NCBI GenBank assembly: GCA_002502365.1
Contig: DAOJ01000059.1
Span: 1-10,104, forward strand
From: Euryarchaeota archaeon UBA106
GTDB taxonomy: Archaea; Thermoplasmatota; Poseidoniia; Poseidoniales; Thalassarchaeaceae
DNA: 10,104 nucleotides
Direction: 5' to 3'
In this document: piece by piece, positions 4,519-10,104 of the stretch
Numbering within the stretch: the first letter of the stretch is position 1
How the letters are laid out: each line of letters opens with the position of its first letter
Notes under the pieces: model-generated
The model's input: only the letters and a program-made list of their open reading frames with translations
Database searches by the model: none
Told to the model about the DNA's origin: nothing
Translations under genes and position numbers: made by a program

Positions 4519-6843
4519 ATGAGGGGCAATAGGCCATTTGTCGGAGCGATTTTCCTCCTTATTTTAGGTACATTTTGGGCTAGTGCAGTAAGTGCTCAAG
4601 ATTCAGAAGAGATGGGTCCTGGTCTTTCTCTAGATATTCCTGATTCTCACAATATTTTTCTTCATGGAACAGAAGAGAGTCCTGAACTAAGAAGAGATTG
4701 GCCCATTCTGACTGGAATACCAGGGGGTTCTGCGAGTTTTTCAAAGACTGCTGGTGTTCCACAAACCTTGGTTGAGGTTCAAGGTACGCCGATTGTAGAG
4801 GCGCTTTCATTGAATGGAACCATAAAGGTAGAACTCTATGCTTCTCTTGAAGCAAAATCACCGGTTTGTAGGCAAACAAATGTTATTCCTGGGTCGCCTG
4901 CTGGAGCTACAACTCAATTTTTCGTGACCTTACGGTGGGGGTCATTCACTCTCATTAATGGAATATCTACCAATGTTGTGACGATGGAGGAATCTTACAC
5001 TCAGTCCCATATTTTCGAAGTTGAGGTTCCATTAGATGATATTGATTTAGGTCCCGGTGATGCATTATCGCTGCAAATTTCAGTAGAACATGAATGCGTT
5101 CAACCCGGTTCTTTGTGGTGGGGTACGTATGATGCAAGAAGTGGAATTACGTTTACAGGCGATTTAATCTACCCCGAACTTGAACAAGTTACTGACTCGA
5201 ATCGAATCACTAGAATTGAATTCACCCCAATTTCCCCTTGGGGGCCTACAGATTTCTCTCGTCAAGTAATCGAAGTGGTTGGACCGATGGATAATTACGA
5301 ATCGATGGTCCATGGCTTTGGACAAGAAGAGCAGAGATTAGATTACTTTGAGGCTCCTCATTCATTCAGAGTTGGTGAAGCAAATAGAACCGTATTAACC
5401 TGGTCAACATCCAAGCCTTTGGAACCGGGTCTATACATGATAGATGGGTGCTTTAAACTTCAAGATCAGGATCCCGCTGAACCTTGCGATGTTATTGGGG
5501 TCTTAAAATTCGAAGTGTATGAAGACCCAAAGGCGCTACTAAATGGTACATGGGTAGCGATAATGATTCCATTAGGAGTCATTGCTTGGCTTGGTGTTTC
5601 AATTAGAGAAGCGATGTTACCTTTGCCCGCTTATTTGGTAATACTTGTTCTTGCAATCGCAAGCATTGGTCCGGCAATTCACCTTCCTGATATAGATCAA
5701 AACTCGCCTCGGTCTGACGGAGCAGCACCATCATTTGCTCTCTTGGAGCATGGCGGCGATGGTTCAATATCTCTATTTGAATTGCTTTCCGATTCTGACG
5801 CTGTTGTCGTTGGGTTATATGTCCCAGGGTCTCCAAATGCTAATCGGCAAGCAAATGATTTTCGAATGGCAGAATCACTGATTGACAGAGATATTTCCTT
5901 TGTCCAAATCGCTACTGGAATCGGAGTAAGGGCTGTCGATATTGATTCTCATTCACAATTGGTAAACGGTTCTTGGCCGATTTTAATGGATAACGCGGAT
6001 GCTACCGTAGGCAAATCTTTCCCTAGCGGTGCAAGTGACGCAGTGATAATTATCGATGCTGGAGGTTTTATCACAGAATGGTCGCCTGGGACATATTCTA
6101 GTTCAGAGATTGCTGATGCCGTTGAATCTGCAGTTAAAGGTTCAGGTCACAGTATTTTTGACCCAATTTCTCTATTGTGGGGTACAGCCTTACTTCCTCT
6201 TTTTGTACTCGCTATGCCTAGAGAGAGGGAATATAAAGAGCCAAACGAAGTTCTCTTACCAGGATCTGGGATATTGTTGACTTTACTTGGAGCAGGGGTG
6301 GGGTTCTGTATTTGGGCTGTACCAATTTCACTGATGTCGGCAGCTGGCTTAGGGGCTTTTTGGATTTGGATTGAAATTTGCCTTGCAATTACGCTAACCT
6401 ATCATGGTGTTAGAACGTTAACCACAGGAAAAATTCCAGAAATTGATTGGATTGCCAAAAAAACACATTCTGCTCTACCCACAGAATATCAAGAGTGGAG
6501 AAATCAATCTTCATTTAGCGATGATGTTCACTTGGGGATTTGGGTTGCTTGGTTGATTTGGCTACGTACTCCGGATTTGATTGCTCAGGGTGTTGGTTCT
6601 ATCGCTAGAACTGGAGTTTTAGGAATCATTCTATCAATCTGTATGCTTTTAGGAATAGTTCTTGCTGCAGGACTTACGGTGGTTATTGCTAGAGCGGTCA
6701 TAGGCGTAACTGGACCAATACCTCGTACATTAGGTAGTCTTAGTGTTGGTATTCGCCCTAGGGCATGGGGTTTGGCAAGTGCAATATTAGGGTCCTGGGT
6801 TCTTATCAGTCTACTAGTTGGCCCGGTATTGGGTAATTTTTGA
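4519..6843 (+). CDS. Secreted/membrane protein with cysteine-less thioredoxin-like domain
   Basis: 774 residues; no named family recognised. Residues 1-26 form a signal peptide (MRGNRPFVGAIFLLILGTFW, cleavage probably after ASAVSA). Residues 27-341 look like a beta-rich ectodomain with four Cys (PVCRQ, HECVQ, DGCFK, EPCDV) that could form disulfides. Two membrane helices follow (about 345-362 and 368-388). Residues 404-541 have the order of a redoxin/AhpC-TSA-like thioredoxin fold: APSFALLEHGGDGSISLFEL, a VVVGLYVPGSP strand-turn, WPILMDNADATVGKSFP, then a VIIIDAGGFITEWSPG hairpin. The usual CxxC site reads SPNAN, so no redox Cys. A C-terminal bundle of about five or six helices (550-774) closes the protein. 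The layout recalls DsbD-like thiol transporters, but without catalytic Cys a scaffolding or sensing role is as likely. It stands alone between the DUF92 gene and tRNA-Trp. Confidence 0.75.
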   Translation: MRGNRPFVGAIFLLILGTFWASAVSAQDSEEMGPGLSLDIPDSHNIFLHGTEESPELRRDWPILTGIPGGSASFSKTAGVPQTLVEVQGTPIVEALSLNGTIKVELYASLEAKSPVCRQTNVIPGSPAGATTQFFVTLRWGSFTLINGISTNVVTMEESYTQSHIFEVEVPLDDIDLGPGDALSLQISVEHECVQPGSLWWGTYDARSGITFTGDLIYPELEQVTDSNRITRIEFTPISPWGPTDFSRQVIEVVGPMDNYESMVHGFGQEEQRLDYFEAPHSFRVGEANRTVLTWSTSKPLEPGLYMIDGCFKLQDQDPAEPCDVIGVLKFEVYEDPKALLNGTWVAIMIPLGVIAWLGVSIREAMLPLPAYLVILVLAIASIGPAIHLPDIDQNSPRSDGAAPSFALLEHGGDGSISLFELLSDSDAVVVGLYVPGSPNANRQANDFRMAESLIDRDISFVQIATGIGVRAVDIDSHSQLVNGSWPILMDNADATVGKSFPSGASDAVIIIDAGGFITEWSPGTYSSSEIADAVESAVKGSGHSIFDPISLLWGTALLPLFVLAMPREREYKEPNEVLLPGSGILLTLLGAGVGFCIWAVPISLMSAAGLGAFWIWIEICLAITLTYHGVRTLTTGKIPEIDWIAKKTHSALPTEYQEWRNQSSFSDDVHLGIWVAWLIWLRTPDLIAQGVGSIARTGVLGIILSICMLLGIVLAAGLTVVIARAVIGVTGPIPRTLGSLSVGIRPRAWGLASAILGSWVLISLLVGPVLGNF

Positions 6844-6921
6844 TTTCCAATAATCGACTTGACTCTAAACTAACCAACCGAGAGCATCATAAGAGTATAG
6901 CCACTCGTCTAATCACAGATT
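6844..6921 (+). promoter_or_regulatory. Spacer with probable tRNA-Trp promoter
   Basis: This 78-bp spacer holds no reading frame of note. GAGTATAG at about 6893-6900 is a TATA-like element roughly 25 bp before the tRNA 5' end, the spacing expected of an archaeal tRNA promoter. No terminator hairpin for the preceding gene is obvious. Confidence 0.35.
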
Positions 6922-6997
6922 GGGGGTATAGTATAGCCCGGTATTATTACCGGCTCCAGACCGGTGGAGGGGGGTTCAAATCCCTCTGCCCCCACCA
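6922..6997 (+). tRNA. tRNA-Trp (anticodon CCA), intronless, CCA tail encoded
   Basis: A full cloverleaf can be drawn. The acceptor stem GGGGGTA (6922-6928) pairs with TGCCCCC (6987-6993), with discriminator A6994 and an encoded CCA at 6995-6997. The anticodon stem ACCGG (6949-6953) / CCGGT (6961-6965) encloses loop CTCCAGA with anticodon CCA at 6956-6958, reading UGG (tryptophan). The T arm GGGGG-TTCAAAT-CCCTC occupies 6970-6986 and the variable loop is 4 nt. The D arm (6931-6947) is weak, with three pairs and a T-T mismatch, but keeps GG in its loop. There is no intron, although tRNA-Trp of many euryarchaea carries a large C/D-box intron. Confidence 0.93.
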
Positions 6998-7053
6998 CTT
7001 TAACTACTCATAGAGGCTGTAGTAATTTGCTCAATCTATGGTGGTATTGATGA

Positions 7054-7071
7054 AGGGAGGCAGTTCGCCTC
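7054..7071 (+). promoter_or_regulatory. Leader hairpin overlapping a Shine-Dalgarno-like sequence of the S8 protease gene
   Basis: GGGAGG (7055-7060) resembles a Shine-Dalgarno but lies 17 nt before ATG 7078, and most of it is inside a hairpin GAGGC (7057-7061) / GCCTC (7067-7071). Forming the hairpin would bring the site closer to the ATG or hide it. Whether it works in translation is unknown. Confidence 0.3.
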
Positions 7072-7077
7072 GAGTTA

Positions 7078-9207
7078 ATGGACAACAGGTCGGTTGCAGC
7101 GGCGCTGGTGCTAATTCTATTGTCGCCACTCGCCGGAAGTATTGCAGCACCTAGTGTAAATTCCAGCCATAGGCCATTAGATTCAGCAGGATTTCAATTA
7201 ATTGAGAAAGGGCAGACAACTGAAATCCCAATTCAAGGGCCAATTTGGTGGGATCCTAACTTAAATTGGTGGGAATATACTTCATTGGATTTAGATAAAA
7301 ATGGAATCCATGATTCATTGCAAACAGCAATTGGCCCGGTAAATGTAGGTTTATCTTATTCGCGTGATGTGACAAATTTAGATAAAGATAGATTAGAAAG
7401 TTTAGGCTTTGAAATCCATCTTGAATTGCCAATTGTAGACTCATTATTACTCGGAGATATTGATGCAACTCAGGTTTGGCAATTAGCAGCACTCGATGGT
7501 GTGGTAATGGTGGAAAGATATGGCTCCCTAGTATTCTTTGGAGATGTACAAACCCCGACCGTAAAAGCAAAAAATTCGTCAGAATATCCAATTGGCGCAT
7601 GGGATTTTGGAGTGACCGGAAAAGGCATTAACATCGCTATGGTAGATACCGGAGTTGACAATGAACATCCTGGATTGAATACTAAATTTGTAGCGGGTTA
7701 TGATGCTGTTTGTTTCATAGGTTCAGATCCTCAATGTATTCTGGCAGGAGGCCGAGAAGACGATGGGTCTTTTGATCCGGATGATGGTAACGGACATGGC
7801 ACTGCCTGTATAGGAATGGCGAGCGCAACCGGAATTGAGGCAGATGGTTCTCAATCTGAATTCTATGGTTCGGCACCAGACGCAGGCCTAGTTGACGTAA
7901 AGATAGGTACCGATGTTGGTGCCGGGCCATTTGAAAATTATCTTCTAGAACAGGAATTTTACGAATCAGCAATGAATGGGCTTCAGTGGATTATCGATCA
8001 TAGAAATGATGCTTGGCAAGGGGTTGATGAAGAGAATCATGGAATAGATATTATATCCCTTTCTTGGGGTATAACCAGTCACGAGAATGGCGGCTCAGAT
8101 GGCTCTGATATGCATAGCAGAATTCTCGATGAGGCAATGGAATTGGGTGTGACAGTTTCTAACGCAGCCGGAAACGACGGAGAGGACAATGATGGGCTAT
8201 CTGGGATGAGTGCTTCCTCTCTTTCAATTACTGTTGCCTCTACCGATGATCAGAATACAGTTAACCGCTCTGACGACACTATCGCAGGCTATTCTTCCCG
8301 AGGTCCTCGAAAAGATAATGGCGATGGAAACCCAGTGAATGAATTGATTCCAGAAATCAGTGCGCCTGGGACTAATATAATTCAAGCAGAAGCATGCGTC
8401 ACAAGTGGAGGGTGTAATAATTTCCTCAATGGAGATGCCTCTGAGAATACCTACACTGGAAGGGGTAGTGGAACGTCTTATGCTGCCCCTGCAGTATCTG
8501 GTGTTGTGGCTTTGGTTTGGGAAGCAAACGAAAACCTAACACCATTACAAATCAAAGAAGTCCTAAAACAAACTGCTGAATTACGAGGGGAACCGAGTGC
8601 CCCCGATGTCGACCCATACTGGAACAGAGAATTTGGATATGGTATGGTTGATGCTTTAGCCGCAGTTGAACTTGCAATTTTCCTTCGAGACAGCGGACAG
8701 ACTCCGTTAATTGACCCAACATTACAAAATCACAAACTCAATCTGTCCACCAGCTTAGTAATCAATATGACCGGTCATTCTTGGGGTCAAGCAGGAAGTA
8801 TCGATCGGGTAGAATATCGAATTGATGGGGGCGAATGGATGGAGACAACTTACTCCGCCACTCCAAGTGAGGTAGGGGCTCTAACTCCCTTCTTGTGGCA
8901 CATTTTATTGGACCCAAATAAACTAACATCAGGCAACCATACAGTGGAGGTTCATGCTGTTGCAGGTGTTATGCATTCACTGCCAGTATTCTTCGAAATC
9001 GAGGGCACAGGTGGTGCTTCAGAATCACTAGCAATTCCTCCAATCGCAATCGGCATTGTCGTTATTGTTGCATTGGCTTGGGTCGCTTCATTGGTTCTAA
9101 TCCGAATGCGTTCAGATGATGATATCGAAGCAATCATTAATAGCGTTAGAAACCGAGACGAGATTGAAGAAGTTGTAGAAGCAGAGTTACTTGATTCCGA
9201 AAAATAA
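7078..9207 (+). CDS. Membrane-anchored subtilisin-family serine protease (S8)
   Basis: 709 residues. A signal peptide occupies about residues 1-24 (MDNRSVAAALVLILLSPLAG, cleavage near SIAA). A propeptide-like region (about 25-170) precedes the subtilase domain. The catalytic triad is complete: D190 in MVDTGVDNEHPGL, H240 in GNGHGTA, and S467 in GSGTSYAAPAVSG; N366 in SNAAGNDG is the oxyanion residue. Cys pairs C212/C220 and C440/C446 suggest two small disulfide loops. After the catalytic core (to about 560) comes a beta-sandwich-like domain (about 575-645), then a membrane helix at about 654-675 and a short acidic tail (DDDIEAIINSVR...). It is therefore a surface-tethered, outward-facing protease for extracellular protein. 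Acidic loops with many Asp (DDGSFDPDDGNG) may bind Ca2+. The gene is transcribed alone, after tRNA-Trp. Family call is certain; substrates are not known. Confidence 0.93.
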   Translation: MDNRSVAAALVLILLSPLAGSIAAPSVNSSHRPLDSAGFQLIEKGQTTEIPIQGPIWWDPNLNWWEYTSLDLDKNGIHDSLQTAIGPVNVGLSYSRDVTNLDKDRLESLGFEIHLELPIVDSLLLGDIDATQVWQLAALDGVVMVERYGSLVFFGDVQTPTVKAKNSSEYPIGAWDFGVTGKGINIAMVDTGVDNEHPGLNTKFVAGYDAVCFIGSDPQCILAGGREDDGSFDPDDGNGHGTACIGMASATGIEADGSQSEFYGSAPDAGLVDVKIGTDVGAGPFENYLLEQEFYESAMNGLQWIIDHRNDAWQGVDEENHGIDIISLSWGITSHENGGSDGSDMHSRILDEAMELGVTVSNAAGNDGEDNDGLSGMSASSLSITVASTDDQNTVNRSDDTIAGYSSRGPRKDNGDGNPVNELIPEISAPGTNIIQAEACVTSGGCNNFLNGDASENTYTGRGSGTSYAAPAVSGVVALVWEANENLTPLQIKEVLKQTAELRGEPSAPDVDPYWNREFGYGMVDALAAVELAIFLRDSGQTPLIDPTLQNHKLNLSTSLVINMTGHSWGQAGSIDRVEYRIDGGEWMETTYSATPSEVGALTPFLWHILLDPNKLTSGNHTVEVHAVAGVMHSLPVFFEIEGTGGASESLAIPPIAIGIVVIVALAWVASLVLIRMRSDDDIEAIINSVRNRDEIEEVVEAELLDSEK

Positions 9208-9303
9208 CAGCAAAAATAATTCAAATTAATTTCTCAACTTATACTACGAATCCGAAGGATTCGAGGGTGTTAGTTCAAATGCTCATTCTGTTCTCCGTAG
9301 GTC
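9208..9303 (+). promoter_or_regulatory. Aminotransferase promoter region with palindrome
   Basis: This 96-bp spacer starts AT-rich, with a 10-bp palindrome AAATTAATTT (9223-9232) and a TATA-like TTATACTA (9239-9246). Directly after lies a perfect inverted repeat CGAATCC (9247-9253) / GGATTCG (9257-9263). If the TATA call is right, transcription starts near 9268 and the repeat sits between TATA and start, a classic archaeal repressor position. If transcription starts earlier it is a leader hairpin or a terminator for the protease gene. Confidence 0.4.
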
Positions 9304-10104
9304 ATGGTGCGGTTTTCGGAACGGGCGAACAGCATACGTCCAACAGGTGTTCGCCGTATGTTCGACATGGCCGGCGATGACTCGGTTCAATTTGGTTTAG
9401 GAGAGCCGGACTTTCAACCGCCCGATTTGGCAATAGACGCTTTCGAAAAAGCCATGCGAGAGGGTCGCAACAAATACACAACCACTGCTGGCCTTCCTGA
9501 ATTGAGGCAAAAGATTGCTGAAACATGGCACTATCTTTCTCCAGAACTGGATGAAACTAATGTCTGCATTACAATGAGTGGAACAAATGCATTACTGGAT
9601 ATTTTCCTCGCGCTAGTCGACCCGGGTGATGAAGTACTAATTCCAGAACCCTACTTCCCGTTATACCCTCCGGATGTGGTGATTTGTGGAGGGCAACCCT
9701 CGCTTTATCCCTGCAGATTTGAGAATGGGTTTGTGCCGAAGATTGAGGATTTAGAGGAACAAGTAAATGAGAATACTGTGGCGATTTTGTATAATTTCCC
9801 AAGCAATCCAACAGGAGGAAATGTCACTCCCGAAGAACGTGATGAATTACTAGCTTTTGCCGAGCGAAATGATCTATGGGTAATTACCGATGAAGTCTAT
9901 GACAGGATAGTCTACGATTGTGAACATGTATCCTTCCTTGGAGCTGGCTATGACAAAGTCATAATGATTAATTCCTTCTCCAAAACCTTCGCGATGACAG
10001 GTTGGAGAATTGGATACATCCTCTCTGAAAATTTAGAGGCGATGAGTCACATAACAAAGATGCAGTATTATGTCACTGCCTGTAGTAATGATGCTATGCA
10101 ATAT
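9304..10104 (+). CDS. Class I/II PLP-dependent aminotransferase, 3'-truncated
   Basis: 267 codons are visible from ATG 9304 and the frame runs off the window without a stop; the family is usually about 370-400 residues, so roughly two thirds are seen. These fold-type I enzymes move amino groups from amino acids to 2-oxo acids in the cytoplasm. Seen in order: FGLGEPDFQPP near the N-terminus, NKYTTTAGLPELR, the MSGTNALLD helix, PEPYFPLYP, SNPTGG (N168), DEVYDRIVYD (D196 holding the pyridine N, Y199 contacting the cofactor), and SFSKTFAMTGWRIGY with the Schiff-base K227 and phosphate-binding R235. The sequence is of the archaeal AspC-like group acting on aspartate, aromatic or other amino acids; the exact substrate is not readable. 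No strong Shine-Dalgarno precedes the ATG. Confidence 0.92.
   Translation, partial: MVRFSERANSIRPTGVRRMFDMAGDDSVQFGLGEPDFQPPDLAIDAFEKAMREGRNKYTTTAGLPELRQKIAETWHYLSPELDETNVCITMSGTNALLDIFLALVDPGDEVLIPEPYFPLYPPDVVICGGQPSLYPCRFENGFVPKIEDLEEQVNENTVAILYNFPSNPTGGNVTPEERDELLAFAERNDLWVITDEVYDRIVYDCEHVSFLGAGYDKVIMINSFSKTFAMTGWRIGYILSENLEAMSHITKMQYYVTACSNDAMQY

Noticed and set aside
7050..7154. 34-codon frame starting at ATG 7050, overlapping the protease start
   Set aside because: It is out of frame with the signal peptide, has no ribosome site and low-complexity composition; it is probably chance.
7256..7972. Several minus-strand frames within the S8 protease gene
   Set aside because: They are antisense shadows of a gene with an intact catalytic triad and show no domains of their own.
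1..10104. CRISPR arrays, insertion sequences, integrase sites, phage genes
   Set aside because: No regularly spaced repeats, transposase-like frames, or direct repeats flanking the tRNA 3' end were seen by reading; short near-duplicates could be missed without computation.

Overview
This is about 10.1 kb of moderately AT-rich, gene-dense DNA that looks archaeal, most likely from a marine Thermoplasmatota-type archaeon (Marine Group II, Candidatus Poseidoniales). That assignment is inferred from the gene mix, not from a marker-gene search. It rests on large secreted or membrane-anchored proteins with beta-rich ectodomains (a subtilisin and an unknown membrane protein), a small basic zinc-ribbon protein, a DUF92 membrane protein, a PrsW-type intramembrane protease and an intronless tRNA-Trp. 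A bacterial origin cannot be excluded from sequence alone.

Layout, left to right. (1) Positions 2-196 hold the C-terminal end of a glutamine synthetase of the eukaryote-like type II class. It converges tail to tail with a minus-strand pair: a FAD-dependent D-amino-acid oxidase family gene (upstream) and a YfcD-like Nudix hydrolase (downstream), joined by a TAATG stop/start overlap. (2) Divergent from that pair is a 64-residue zinc-ribbon gene. It is followed by a GC-rich 120-bp spacer with C/D-box-like motifs and a chain of tiny overlapping reading frames, then by the PrsW-like protease with an acidic Asp-rich loop. (3) A DUF92 (phytyl-phosphate-kinase-like) gene follows and ends in a perfect hairpin that spans its stop codon. 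(4) A 774-residue secreted/membrane protein comes next, preceded by a leader hairpin and a very strong Shine-Dalgarno. It carries a thioredoxin-like domain with no active-site cysteines. (5) Then come an intronless tRNA-Trp(CCA) with encoded CCA tail, a membrane-anchored subtilisin-family (S8) protease, and the 5' part of a class I/II PLP aminotransferase that runs off the window.

Several genes fit an amino-acid and peptide economy: extracellular proteolysis (S8), transamination, D-amino-acid oxidation releasing ammonia, and ammonia capture by glutamine synthetase. They lie in separate transcription units, so this functional link is only an inference. No mobile element, CRISPR array or phage gene was seen. 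No gene-free stretch exceeds 300 bp; the longest spacers are about 80-120 bp and are described below.
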